A DNA stretch of 64,000 nucleotides from the NCBI GenBank assembly GCA_016648135.1, contig JADDOH010014924.1, positions 1 through 64,000 on the forward strand. The letters run 5' to 3'. This DNA comes from Agrypnia vestita (taxonomy: Eukaryota; Arthropoda; Insecta; Trichoptera; Phryganeidae). A program made the translations under genes and the position numbers. Below the pieces are notes generated by a model that was not told the DNA's origin, searched no databases, and saw only the letters and a list, made by a program, of their open reading frames with translations. Of this stretch, positions 34,301 to 45,251 are shown piece by piece; within the stretch, counting starts at the first letter, position 1; each line of letters begins with the position of its first letter.

Positions 34301-37300
34301 ATCTGCCGCCTTAAATGAATTATATCGATAAGCTTATTCTTTTCAAACTGCACTCGCTCCAACTACAAAATCCCTGGGCAAAAGAATTAAGATTCTGAGT
34401 AGAAATTTAGAAGTAGAAATCTACAGAGAAACTATGTAGAAATATTGAAAAGAATTTAGATTTCTGAAATTATAAAGGCGAGGTAATAATGTAGACTCTG
34501 TAATTTGACATAGTATCTTTCAGTTTACTACAATTGTGGGGTATAAAAGAAAAGGCAACAATATCCAAAAGATTAAAAAAATGTTTTGAATGCAGTCACC
34601 GAGGATCAATAATTCAAAATGTACTAAATATGGACTTATGACTCAATCAACTTATCACTAACATTGCACTTGATACTTTGTAGATACATAATTACTACCT
34701 TATGAAAATAAATATTACTGACGAATTCAAAAAATTATTATAATTGTGTTCTATAACGCCACTCTGGGACAGGCGTAGCCTAGTAGAGTGGCATAATCCA
34801 CAAATTTAACAAAAAAAAAAAGTGTAATTTTATCTTATATTTTTATTGTTAAATTAGTATTAAATACCTTTATTTGTAAACAAGGATTTTTTGAAATAAA
34901 TAAATAAAAAAAAATGTGGGTACTGAAAAGTATGAAAATGTAGATACCCAGTACCTACTGAATAAATGAATTCTAAATTTTATGCAGGTATCTATCCCTT
35001 CCAAAATCATGTTTCCTATAAATTTATAAGCTATGTTTCGTATAAAATCTCAAATGCGGTACATTATAGGTAAATTAGTAAGTAGAGTTGCCGGCAAACT
35101 TTTTGAAAAATTTTGGCGTAGTGTGGGAATGCGCAGAAGACAAAATTTGGGTCTCGTTGGTGGAATGGTACATGCGCAAACTTCCCCCACTACGCCGAAA
35201 AATTTCAATAATTTCAAATTGTTTACTGTAATCCTCGATGACTGCATCAATTTTTTTGGATATTGCTGCCTTTGCTTTTATACCCCGCAATTAATATTAG
35301 TTATATATACAGGGTTATTTGTATAACATTAATGACCTCGCAGGACTATATTCCTGCCTTGATTATGAGTCGAAAATGTTCAAGCTATTATGACCTAATA
35401 TCAATAGTTATGGAGATATGCGACATCAAAGTTTGCATTTTTTTTTTCAATATTTCTGACTTATTTTTTGTCAAAGTTGGACTATCATTACATTACATTA
35501 TATCGATTACGAAAAATTCATTCGTTTCAATACAAATTAAATTAAATGATAAAAACCCTGAAAAAAATCCAATTGGAATGTTTTCCAATTGGAATTCAAA
35601 GGTTTTTATTTTTTTATTTGACTTGTATTAAAGGGAATAATTTGTTCATATTCGATATAAGTTACTGTAATGAGAGTCCAACGTTTTACAAAAAATAAGT
35701 CATTAATATTGAAAAAAAATGAAAACTTTGATGTCGCATATCTCCTTAACTATTGATATTAGGTCATAATAGCTTGAACATTTTCGACTCAGAATCAAGG
35801 CAGTAATATAGTCCTGCGAGGTTATTAATGTTTTACAAATAACCCTGTATACAGGGTGTCTCATAGCTAGTAGCAAAAATTTAATTGGCGTATTCCTATC
35901 TTGATAATGAGTTGAAAATGTTTAAGCAACCCTGCCCTAATATCAATAGTTATGGAGATATGCAATATCAAAGTTTGCATTTTTTTCAATGTTAAATTTA
36001 TCACTAAGACGAATTAAATGATGAAAACCTTTCAAAAATTGAAAAAATATTTTTTTACAAAGTTTTTATCATTTTATTTGAGTTGTATTGAAGCGGATGA
36101 TTTTTTCATAATCTATATACAAGTAACATACTTGTAAGTTAGTGTAATGATAGTTCGACTTTGTGAAAAAAAGTCAGAAATATTGAAAAGAATGCAAACT
36201 TTGATATTGCATATTTCCATAACTATTGATGGTTGGTCGTGGTTGGATGGTTTGGAAAGGTCATGGTTGCTTGAACATTTTCGACTTATTATCAAGGCAG
36301 GAATCCACCTGTAAAGCTATGAGTGCCTAATCAAAATAATATAATGGGTATAAAATTAATGATAAATTTCTTAGAAATATATATTTTTTGACTTACGAAA
36401 ATAAAAAACTTATAGGTTTTACCATGATCCTCAATCTCCTACATTCTAGGACTGAATTTTTTATGACAATTCAAATCTTCAATGTCGAAAACTTTCTTTC
36501 TAAATCTAAATTTATCAATGCGAAGTAACAAAATACAAACAAGAATACCTTTAAACTGCATAATATTGTACAATATTTATATGTTTAAAATAACTAGTCA
36601 GTATAAATAAAATTTTAACTCTTTTTTTACTGTCGGGACTCTCAAGTTCTGAAAATGTAAAATGATTTTATATGGAAAAGTAGGTATGAAAGTCTTTTTG
36701 GGTGTTTATAGGGCTTACGACTTATCGTACGGCTAGCTTAAGCGATCACTTTACACAATGTAACATTCACAATAACTTGCAAAAATTTGATAGATTTTAT
36801 TGGTGGAATTGGTGAAAATTACATTGAGTAAAGTAATCACTCAAGCCAGCCATACGATAGGTAGTAAGCCCAATAAATACCCAAAAAGACATTCATACCA
36901 CATTCATATTTTCCCCTATAACAAAATAGCTTCGTTTCTATGAGATAGCTGTAATAAGTTATATCTTTATAATAAATTGTTAATGATTCAAAAATGCTTT
37001 CAGAACTTTAAATAGTAAGTATTGAGTAAGAATATCAAGAGAATAAACATAATTTTTCCTATAAATATAGCAGTCTTGTATTGTAAGTTGTTGCTTGATT
37101 AATGATTCTTTTTAACATTCAACCATTCCTGCGAAAAATTTTGGCAGTATTGTAATATTCTTTATTGAAAATATATTGTCTATGATAAAAGCGATAATTC
37201 TAGATGAATTTTTTTCCTATTATTTGATGTGCATTATTTATATCTTAACACCAACAGTCCTGTACCAAACATTTAGCAACTTTATTTTATCAAAAACATT

Positions 37301-40300
37301 GTTTTTTTTAATGGCGCTAGAATACCTACAATTTCAAAGCTATATATAACTTATTTTTATATTTTTATGACATATTCTGTGGTTCAGAATGATATATTCT
37401 TCATAAATAAAATGTTTTTCAACTATCAATTTGCAATAAATAAAGGGTTAAACAGAACATTTATTTTTAACAATATTTTTATTTGAAAGTATGTTCTAAA
37501 AACACAGTTACTGGATTTGCTCCCCAGATTGATGATTAATTTATTAAGGATAAATTATAGAAGTCTCACAGAGACGAAGATATGAGAAAAGAGGATAAAA
37601 AATAAAATATAGAGGTATTATTACCAGTTGCGAAATCTATGTAAATGAGAAAAAATAACAACAGATGTCTCTAGTAGAGGCTAGTGCAATACACAAAATT
37701 TTCTTGATTCATTGATAGCATTGTGTAGAGTGATCACTTAAGCCAGCTCATACAGGTTGTAAGCCCTGAGCCATCGTAAAGAGACTTCCCTCCACTTTTC
37801 TCATAAATGAATAGCCTCTGTGAGACTTGTATATAATTATTTGAAGCATCAGATTATCAAGAAAGCCCCTGTCACACGGTGTCAGTATAATAGTATAAGG
37901 ATTGTGAAGAAAGTAGTTATGGGTAGATTTACGATTATTCAGAAACAAATTCAGTTACTTCTGTGTTATTTAAGATTGTAAAGAAGCTATTTTTATTTTC
38001 CTGTGTGGTGTAAAAAGGAGAAAAATGTGACGTTATTTAAAAAACCTTGTAGTCTTTGAAACATGAGGATAACAACTAATAATAACTAATAACTCCTTTC
38101 CTCAGAAGATAATAACTAATAACAGTAAAGTTCTGTGAATGAATCTGCCTTTAACAAAGATTTCTGATTTCTCGCATGCAGCACGGTGGCCAACCAATGG
38201 CTTACGATCCCCACATGATAACACGATTTGGAATTCTGGGTATCGCTGTGTACCCGCAGGTTTATTATTATTGGTAAGTATTTAGTTACAAAATTAAATA
38301 GTTGACTTCAATTCCAAAAGAAAAATGGTTTACTGACCTCGCTAAATTATTAATATTTAAAAAAAAATGTTGTTTGAGATGGAAACGAAGGAATTATTTT
38401 TATCATCGGACATTAATGAAAAAATCATTTTTATTGTATTTTACATTGAGTACGTTTTAGCGAGCGTCATTCAAAAATGCGAAAAAATGCTTTAGACAAA
38501 TTTATCATATACCCAAGAATCATCTCCCCGCTTCACATTGCATATTTTGTTTCGCTGCTCTAACATCGTCTGATTTTCATTTCAAGTTTCTTCATTATTA
38601 TTTTCATTTGTGAAAATAAAAATATATGGATTTATTTGATTAATTGTAGAAAAAATTGTTTTAATGTTACATTGTTTTAAATATGCCTGAGATTCATTTG
38701 TTTAATCTAAAATTATTTAGAAGAACTAATAAACTAAAGATAGAACTGGTACACAGTTCAAATACAACAATTATAAATCATTTAGCTAAATAATAAATAC
38801 ATTTTAAACTATGTATATCACCAATATGATTTGCATTTGTAAATGTGTAGAAAAAATAGTAATATGAAAAACATTTTCTTAAAAAATTAAGTATCCAACA
38901 AGATTATAAAAAGCAAAAGGGCAGAGAAGCATTTCTCAAAGCATTCAGTGGGAAAATAATCATATTAAAATGGGTTTTTCAAATTAATATTGAATTTTCA
39001 TTGCATATATGAGTATGTATTTACATATTATGATTATTTTATGTTTCATGCATTAAATAAAAGATAAAAATGTATAAATGCTTCAATTTAATAGGTACCG
39101 ATGGCTGGACAAGAAGTACGTGGGGACCTCGGCCAAAATAATTGTTAAGAAATTACTTCTGGATCAATTTCTGCTGACACCGCCATTGCTTGTTATATTT
39201 TTTGTCGGTGAGTTTCTGATAATATATTTTCAAATAAAAAAAAACTTGCATTGTATGTTTTTAACCTGTTCCAGGCCAGCATCGATACGACAGAACGCCT
39301 CCTGAATGCACTAGATAATATTGCCTGAGAGTTGTTTTTTTCACAGTCAAATGAAAATATAAAGTATTAGCGAAAGACTATTGGATTACGGTGTTAGTAG
39401 GTTATTTGAAGGTACTCATTGATAATAATAATAATAATAATAATCTATTGAGAACAAATTCAATACTAGCACCACAAATAATTTTTGATAAGTGATTATT
39501 ATCCCTGAATTATTGGTATTGGCATTTACCAGTTGTTTAATTGGTGGTATTAATAATAGTTGAGCAAAAAGCATAGATTTTTACGAAAACAGGTTGTTTA
39601 ATCGGTGGAAAATGCAAAAATTTATGTTTTTATCTTAACTATTAATATTATTATTAGTTAAACAACCCGTTGTTAATCGCTAATATGTATATGTAGAATC
39701 TTGTATGGGTCCTAGATGAAGCAGAAGAAGAAGAATGTTTAACATTGAATCGGCATGTACCGCTATTATTCACAATTTCATAATAAAGTGAAAAGAGAGT
39801 AATTGTGTGAAAGATCTGAATGTAGGAGCGAGAATGATCAATTTGTATGCAGATGTTGGCCAATAGTGAACAGTTTATTAGGATGTACGATGTACGGAAG
39901 GTATGTGGCCTTATGATGCATGTTAGTGAGTGGAAAATGATGATGTTCGACAAGGAGAAAAATAAGATTAGGTGAGAAATGCTAATGAACATTGGTTATT
40001 TTTGGAACAAACATAAGGGTTTGTGTATTTGAGAAGTATGTTTGGTAGTAGCGGATTGACCGAGAAAGATATTGAAAGGAGAATGAGTGCAGGGAATCAA
40101 ATGAATGGCGCCTAGAATGCAGTAATTTAATATAAAAACTTTTCAGGCGACGAAGTTCTGATCCCACCACTATATAATAGACTCAGAGCCAGCGACCGCC
40201 AGACTCACGTTACAGTAACAAACCTGATTATTTTTTCTGTAGATGTTACTCTATAAGTGAAATCTGGAGCTAGCAAAAGAGGAACGAAAGCAGACTGAAT

Positions 40301-41297
40301 GAATTTTCTAAAATGTTAAATATAGTTACTTGCAACTCATTGTGCAGGGAAGATGGAAAGAGATTGCGTAACTTCAGAAAGTGGCTCAATGTCCAAAATG
40401 CCTGTGATCGTGTACATTTTGCATAGGATAAACAGCATACTGCAACTCAGGTGAAACCGTAAAACCGGTTGGTTTTTTCTTAAAAAATAAACTCATGTGA
40501 TTAAACAACTAACTAACTAACTAACTAACCATCACGCCGTTTCCCTGCAGGGGTAGGCAGAGAGGATTGAACGCCACACTCTTCTATCCTGGCACACCAC
40601 TTTTGCTTCGGCCACATTCATACATCTTCTCATACACGTTCTACGATTGTTGCGGCTTTTAACAGGGCCATCCTCAAATACTTGTAGTACCTGATCGTGC
40701 CAGGTCTTTCGCGGACGCCCTCTATTCCTGTTGCCTTCAACATTCGCCTCATATATTTCCTTAACCATCCTTTCCTTGTTCATACGTTCCACATGACCAA
40801 ACCATCTCAGCACTCCTTTCTTTATTCTATCTACCACACTACAGCCAGCATTGCATTCACTTCTAATTTGTTCATTCCTCACTCTATCGACCAAAAATTT
40901 TCCACACAAGCGTCTTAGTGACCGCATTTCAACAAACCGTTCTTAATTGCTAATATATGTAGAATCTTGTATGGGAGTGAATTAAAAAAAAATGATTGTG
41001 AAATTTCTTTATTGTTTGCTAGGCCATGCGATACCGTTAACTGTCAGGTGCAAACGTAATCAATTGTACCTATTCTTATCTGTTGCAGGTATGAGTATCA
41101 TGGAACAGAAGACAAATTATCTTGAGGAATGCAAGAACAAAATCCTTCCAACGTTCCAGACGAGCTGCATGTTCTGGCTTCCAGCACAGGCCTTCAATTT
41201 TATAGTTATCCCGCCGGCCTTCAGGGTTATTTATGTTGGCTCCTGCGCTTTTGTTTGGGTCAATATTCTCTGCTGGATCAAGAGACAAACATATTGA
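31376..41297 (+). CDS. Mpv17/PMP22-family membrane protein, 4 coding exons, two alternative second exons
   Basis: Coding exons are 31376-31510, then 33545-33633 or 38182-38273, then 39095-39207, then 41089-41297 (TGA). Every junction has GT/AG and the phases match (0, 2, 1), giving 181 or 182 residues, the usual size for the Mpv17/PMP22 family. The start ATG has A at -3 and G at +4 and follows an acceptor (ttcacag, 31360-31365), so a 5' UTR exon lies upstream. Exon 3 contains the family-like YRWLDKKYVG. Exon 4 contains FWLPAQAFNFIVIPPAFR, which matches the conserved C-terminal W-P-x-x-Q-x-x-N-F...P-x-x-x-R pattern and two hydrophobic helices, and ends in a basic tail. Family members are small four-helix proteins of the inner mitochondrial or peroxisomal membrane; their transport role is not settled. 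AATAAA occurs at 41512. Introns are 2-7.7 kb and full of repeats. Identification is firm; which paralogue (Mpv17, Mpv17L, PMP22-like) is not resolved. Confidence 0.9.
33136..33284. mobile_element. Palindromic MITE (GGCCCGGTTGTTTCAAG ends), intron of Mpv17-like gene
   Basis: Termini GGCCCGGTTGTTTCAAGTTG and its inverse lie between TTA duplications (33133-33135, 33285-33287). The middle carries CATAGATTTTTACG and its inverse. Diverged relatives are at 19490-19620 and 39520-39670. Confidence 0.75.
33545..33633 (+). CDS. Mpv17-like gene, alternative exon 2a
   Basis: Acceptor tctgcatcacag ends at 33544 and the donor is TG|GTATTC. The 89 nt encode 29 codons plus TG, completed to Trp by the first G of exon 3. 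The peptide has QP, Y-D, I-x-R, a Gly, Y-x-P and ends FYW before YRWLDKK. It enters in phase 0 and leaves after two bases of a codon, exactly as exon 2b does. Confidence 0.85.
35100..35212. repeat. Hairpin MITE with GGCGTAGTG arms
   Basis: GAAAAATTTTGGCGTAGTGT and its mirror ACTACGCCGAAAAATTTC, plus AATGCGCA/TGCGCAAA, form a hairpin. The frames of 66-97 codons across it arise from the symmetry. Confidence 0.55.
35309..35848. repeat. Perfect-ended 540-bp palindrome (family F), Mpv17-like intron
   Basis: ACAGGGTTATTTGTATAACA and its inverse at 35830-35848 form the ends. The arms match nearly throughout (CGCAGGACTATATTCCTGCC; CATCAAAGTTTGCA). Open frames inside are by-products. Confidence 0.7.
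35851..36329. repeat. Second family F palindrome, abutting the first
   Basis: ACAGGGTGTCTCATAGCTAG starts the unit. The arms share ATTATCAAGGCAGGAATCC, GAAAATGTTTAAGCAA and CATCAAAGTTTGCAT with the previous palindrome, but the centre differs. Confidence 0.6.
36660..36960. mobile_element. Foldback MITE (GGGCTTACGAC...), copy 1
   Basis: GAAAGTCTTTTTGGGTGTTT, TATAGGGCTTACGACTTAT and CGATCACTTTACACAATGTA are mirrored by TTACATTGAGTAAAGTAATC ... GTAAGCCCAATAAATACCC. It lies in the Mpv17-like intron. Confidence 0.6.
37545..37835. mobile_element. Foldback MITE, copy 2
   Basis: Ends TAGAAGTCTCACAGAGACG and CCTCTGTGAGACTTGTAT. The interior has AGTGATCACTTAAGCCAGCT and GGTTGTAAGCCCTGAG, shared with 36660-36960 and 21450-21620. 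It lies just before exon 2b. Confidence 0.55.
38182..38273 (+). CDS. Mpv17-like gene, alternative exon 2b
   Basis: Acceptor ctcgcatgcag ends at 38181; the donor TG|GTAAGT is a near-perfect consensus, stronger than that of exon 2a. The 92 nt encode 30 codons plus TG. The peptide shares with exon 2a the positions QP, YD, I-x-R, G, Y-x-P/Q and YW at the exon end, so it encodes the same helix-containing segment. Joining 2a to 2b would shift the frame, so a transcript can use only one of them. The exon lies 4.5 kb downstream of 2a. Confidence 0.85.
39525..39670. mobile_element. Diverged palindromic MITE of the same group, intron of Mpv17-like gene
   Basis: GTTGTTTAATTGGTGG ... GTTAAACAAC form inverted ends. 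The centre repeats AGCATAGATTTTTACG as in the 33136 element. Confidence 0.45.
39800..40310 (+). mobile_element. LINE family A RT fragment, copy 3, opposite strand
   Basis: Plus frame LNVGARMINLYAD, ANSEQFIRMYDV, MHVSEWKMMMFDKE, FGSSGLTEKDIERRMSAGNQ aligns with the RT end of the 53884 copy, with a deletion before YAD. A trailing match (CTGGAGCTAGCAAAAGAGGA) reaches about 40310. It faces copy 2. Confidence 0.6.
40505..40930 (-). mobile_element. LINE family A 3' fragment, copy 2
   Basis: An open 131-codon minus frame: SLRRLCGKFLVDRVRNEQIR, VLRWFGHVERMNKERM, RGRPRKTWHDQVLQ. It is the C-terminus of the same ORF2 as at 53909-54160 and ends in GTTA repeats at 40505-40530. It lacks the RT domain. 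It sits in the last intron of the Mpv17-like gene. Confidence 0.75.
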
Positions 41298-42394
41298 ACA
41301 TTTATTCTAGTCAACATTGCTCATGGGAGACGTGCCCTGGCGCAGGGATACGTGGGCTAGCTCATTGAGACGTGACCTAATATAGGGAGATGTGACCTAG
41401 CACATTGAAATATTTTTGCTACTGTAGTGAAAGCTATTTTATTAGTTATCCAGGCATAAAAGCTTGTACTTATATACTGACAGAGATATAAATATATCAT
41501 TTTGTCCTAGAAATAAAGTGTATCTAACGATAAACATAATAAATATTTTAGATATTGAATTAAATTCATAACAACAGTCGATATTATTCAATGAAAATAT
41601 AGATTGATAGGTATCTAGTCAATTTTAAAGCTGATTTCATTGATATTACAACTTTTGAACAATCGAACTGTATTTTTTTGTTCAATGTTACAACTAAATA
41701 AATATTAGTTTGTGTTTACTGAGTTGTGACTGTCACAATCATGAAATACAGGGTTAAAAATGTATTATGGAATCAATTGCCTGTACCTATGTAATTAAAA
41801 TGGTTTAATCCAACTTTCACAGAAATTTCCCATGCATATGAGTTTTTCAGAAAGAATCAACAATCTTAATAAGTACATAATAAGTACACATTAGTAAAAA
41901 AAATATTTTTCTTCACAATACTGACAAAATTTTCAAAAATAATTCTTATAATGCTTGTAGAACTTTCCAAGAAGCACGGGGAAATAATTTTTACTCGTAT
42001 ATCTTCACTTCATTGAGTTCTTCTATAACAATTAAAAAAAATGTTTTTATTTATTACATAATTTATTTATTAAGATGAAAAACAAAACAATAATACGACG
42101 ATACAGAAAATATCACTGCCAATCAAAATTTTACAACACAACACAAAAAGTTAGGTATACGAAGTACATATAAATATTTTAATTACCATTTTTGCGGTGC
42201 AGCCATAAGATGACATTTTTTTGCCAATATATTTATTTAAAAAATAAAACAATATCACTTTGTTGTGTTTATGTTTGCAAATAAGGAGAATGAATTGTAT
42301 TGTTCAATATTTTATGCACACATATTTTGTTTATTCCATAACATGTGTGTTGTATTTTTTTAATATAAAAAGAATACTTCTCAAAACAAACAAT

Positions 42395-42520
42395 AAATTG
42401 GACGTAGTTATGGAGAAAGCATTCAACCTATAAAATGCTAAAAATGAGTTTTATACAGGTTTGGACGGCTTGATACGACATCTTTATGTGCTGAAAACGT
42501 TAACGGCTACTTAAATTTAT
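42395..42520. repeat. Dispersed repeat shared with 6895-6990
   Basis: AATTGGACGTAGTTATGGAG, AAAGCATTCAACCTATAAAA and CAGGTTTGGACGGCTTGATA repeat the sequence at 6895 in inverted orientation. It lies 30 bp upstream of the LINE RT fragment. Confidence 0.45.
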
Positions 42521-42548
42521 AGATACACACAACATTCTCTCCCACTAA

Positions 42549-42790
42549 CAATTTGGTTTCAGATCGAAACGATGTACAGAAGATGCTTAATGTCTCTCGT
42601 AGAATTCATCGTATCGAATCTGGATAAACAAAATAAATGCGTAGGAATCTTTCTTGAATTTGCAAAGCATTCGATACTGTACCCTAGTTATTCTTGCTTA
42701 AAAAACTCGATTTTTTCGAGGTAGAGAGTATAAGTGGTTTGAGGATTTTCTTACAAATCTCATATACCTATTATGTCCACGGTTGAGATT
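42549..42790 (+). mobile_element. LINE RT fragment (CR1/Jockey-like)
   Basis: The frame reads QFGFRSKRCTEDALMSLVEF and NKCVGIFLEFAK, then frameshifted AFDTV- and LLKKLDFF-like pieces. These are RT motifs 2-3 of CR1/Jockey-type LINEs (QFGFR...STEDAL, VFLDLAKAFDTV). Strongly decayed. Confidence 0.6.
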
Positions 42791-43339
42791 TTTATGGTAA
42801 TTTCGACTTACACATGCTGATTTTACTCCCATGAGATACTTTGAAGACAACTCTCGGACTTCACAGTCCCCACCGCACCTCAGAGATTCACCGTCTCACA
42901 CCTTGTTTGTTGTTTACCAAATATCAGTCACTGATATTTTGTTTTTAGATCATCAGTTGGTTGAACTTGAATCTCCCTAGCAGCAGTTCAATCAGAATAA
43001 ATGTTTTTAATTGAATGCCTTCAGTTTGTACAACATTTCAGAATATCAGTAGGCCTAAGAAATACAATGCACTTAAAATAAATCAAACATATACTAATTA
43101 AAATAATTACAATTTTAATTATTTATTAGAGGTAAACATTATTAAAAATATTTTTATAGTATGGTGCAGGCAGTGAATATACAAATAATTCTGGCTCAAC
43201 AAAACTCCAAGTTTATTAGAAAATAAATATTCAAACCTATGCCTTAAAAATTAAAACAATTAATTTACAATTGCAAAGATAATTCTTAATATAAAATATC
43301 ATACAATGAGAACTTTTTATTGAATATAATATCAGTCAT

Positions 43340-43570
43340 TTAATGAAACAATATTCTACAGGGTTTGTCGTCAGTTACCAATTCTTGATCAAATTCAGTG
43401 GCCCGTGGCGACAATTTTGTACGCCAAAATTTTATTTGTTCTTTGTTCAGTTTATGGAAATCAATATAAATTGACAAATATTTTTTTTGCTGTGATGTTT
43501 GAATGGTTTTAACAAGGAAAAACTTTCTCACTTGTATTATGTGATGTTGGATTACACGATCTATCGTCAT
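43340..43570 (-). CDS. Small single-exon gene candidate, 76 residues, unrecognised
   Basis: The ATG at 43570 has G at -3, and the frame stops at 43340. About 56 nt upstream on the minus strand is an initiator-like TCAGTA (near 43626), and AATAAA follows the stop by about 20 nt (43316-43323 region). This is a compact gene layout. The product starts with a basic, acid-poor amphipathic stretch (residues 5-30, RVIQHHIIQVRKFF) that could act as a mitochondrial presequence. It ends in a polar part with KFWRTKLSPRATEFD. I do not recognise the family. Codon use is ordinary and no repeat overlaps it. It could be a chance frame, but the combined start, frame and poly(A) signals argue otherwise. Confidence 0.42.
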   Translation of the reverse strand: MTIDRVIQHHIIQVRKFFLVKTIQTSQQKKYLSIYIDFHKLNKEQIKFWRTKLSPRATEFDQELVTDDKPCRILFH

Positions 43571-44305
43571 CACAGGCAACGCTCAAATTTATATTGAAGA
43601 CTTGACTTTACTTTACTTTTACTGACTTGTAATGATGGCATATGCATGGGGAATTCTTGTTGTAATATTCTGTGAGTTACAGGGGACATATGCTAGGATG
43701 TGAGACATTTATTGACATTTGTACACGGATGAGACTTAGACATTAATGACATTACATTAAATGTTGCTATGTGCTAGATGTGTCAATATGCTCTACATTC
43801 AAATTTCAATAAATAATGAATCAAGGTTCACTCCACACAAGACTCTTTATTGTCCTTTGTATGATACACCTTTCCAAACTGTTAATTTGAAAACCCTGGT
43901 AATTCATAATTCAAGATAATTTTTAGATCCCCGTGCCATAAATGAAAACATTTTAAGCTACATAATTCGAATATGCGAGGCTTTTTGATCGCGCACACCT
44001 GTGTAGGGTTTCCTTCACGTATTTCGAGATACATATCTTGTGAAATCTACTTTATCTATGGTTGTATGTATATTATGATGCAATTCTTAAAATTGGAGAA
44101 TTCTCCATACGTTTTCTTTAGTTGGCTACCTTTATATGTGCAGATTGTTTTAGTTTGCGCTAATTACTCATACTTGGATGCGTATGAAATCATTATTTTT
44201 CTTTGGAAGAATTTATTTGACTTATTTGTACATATTTCTAATAACTGTGCTTAACTACACATTGTTTTTCTTAAGTTTTTACGGCCATTCAGAATCTTCT
44301 GACAT

Positions 44306-44443
44306 GTGTTTTCTGGATGTTACGAACTTTCTGGCCTACGGATCCCATTGCAGGGTCCATCATTGGGGCTAATGTTCATCAACCCTGGATGGATGGATCC
44401 TGCAATGGGATCAGAAATGTTAACCAGAAAGATCGTAAAACAC
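44306..44443. repeat. Family 2 palindromic repeat copy
   Basis: Arms share GTGTTTT-CTGG, CGGATCCCATTGCAGGGTCC and the inverse GGATCCTGCAATGGGATC. It is more diverged than 21961-22098. Confidence 0.55.
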
Positions 44444-44567
44444 AAACCAGAATATAGCAGCACTTATATTCTGTTATTTATATTATTTATATTTTAGGCT
44501 GTCCAAACATTAGAAATTGGAATTTTTAAAATAATAACTAAGGAGATGGCATAATCCTTGAATTAGC

Positions 44568-45251
44568 TTAACCCCTTGAGTGATTTGCCCGAATACTATT
44601 TGGGTAGGTCATTTGCTGATACAGTGATTTGCCCGAACTGGATTCGGGCACATTGTACACAAAACTTTTTATAGTGATTTGTCCGAATCCAGCTCGGGTC
44701 ATTCCCCCACCAGTCTAGAGAACGCATCGCGTGTGTTGAGTGACACGTGTCGTAATTTGATCTTTCGAGAACAATTAATCACCTGCTACTCGTCACCCAG
44801 TTAGTTTGTGTGCTGTATTATCGTGTCATGTGTATTCAAACTTTTGTATTTACGTATTACATATATTTACATATTTTTTTATCTATTTATTTTATTTTAG
44901 TTCTTGCCCAAAATGGCAGATTACGAAAGCGACGAGAAAGTATTGATAAGTGACTCGGAAGATGAGGAATTTTCGGAATCTGACGATGATAGTCATGTTG
45001 ACTACTCAGATGAGGATGTCGATATGCCCAATGAATTTGTAGAAATAAATGTAGAAAATCAGCCAGCACCACCTCCGAAGTTTCCTTATCTCAAGACTGC
45101 TGGTATAAATTTACAGTTTGATGATAACTCAACAATCTTGCAATACTTCGAGAATTTTGGAATAGTGAAAAAAAGGGTGGCTTTTTTTGACCCACTCTTT
45201 TCCAAGAGGTTGACCACAGAAGTGGTTAATAAATATTGCGTTTTGAGATAA
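44568..45251 (+). mobile_element. Truncated piggyBac-like element, left end
   Basis: TTAA at 44568-44571 is followed by CCCCTTGAGTG, a piggyBac-type terminus. A subterminal motif AGTGATTTGYCCGAA recurs three times (near 44579, 44622 and 44673), as piggyBac-like ends often do. The transposase N-terminal coding region follows. I could not find a matching right end with TTAA, so the element is probably 3' truncated. Confidence 0.55.
44913..45251 (+). pseudogene. piggyBac transposase, N-terminal part only
   Basis: The frame begins with an acidic Ser/Asp/Glu-rich region (ISDSEDEEFSESDDDS). It then has a stretch ending FPYLKTAGINLQFDDNS and ILQYFENF, which matches the conserved entry to the piggyBac DDE domain (F...G-(I/L)-N...YF..F). 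The next residues (FFDPLFSKRLTTEVVNKY) resemble the following helix with divergence, and then the frame stops. The catalytic Asp residues and the Cys-rich C-terminus are absent. An acceptor tttattttag precedes the ATG by 12 nt. Usual length is 550-600 residues; this keeps 112. Confidence 0.6.

Noticed and set aside
35033..35631. Several frames of 66-122 codons on both strands
   Set aside because: They arise from the hairpin MITE and the family F palindrome, where both strands mirror each other.
39654..39992. 112-codon minus frame
   Set aside because: It is the antisense of a decayed LINE RT fragment that reads properly on plus.
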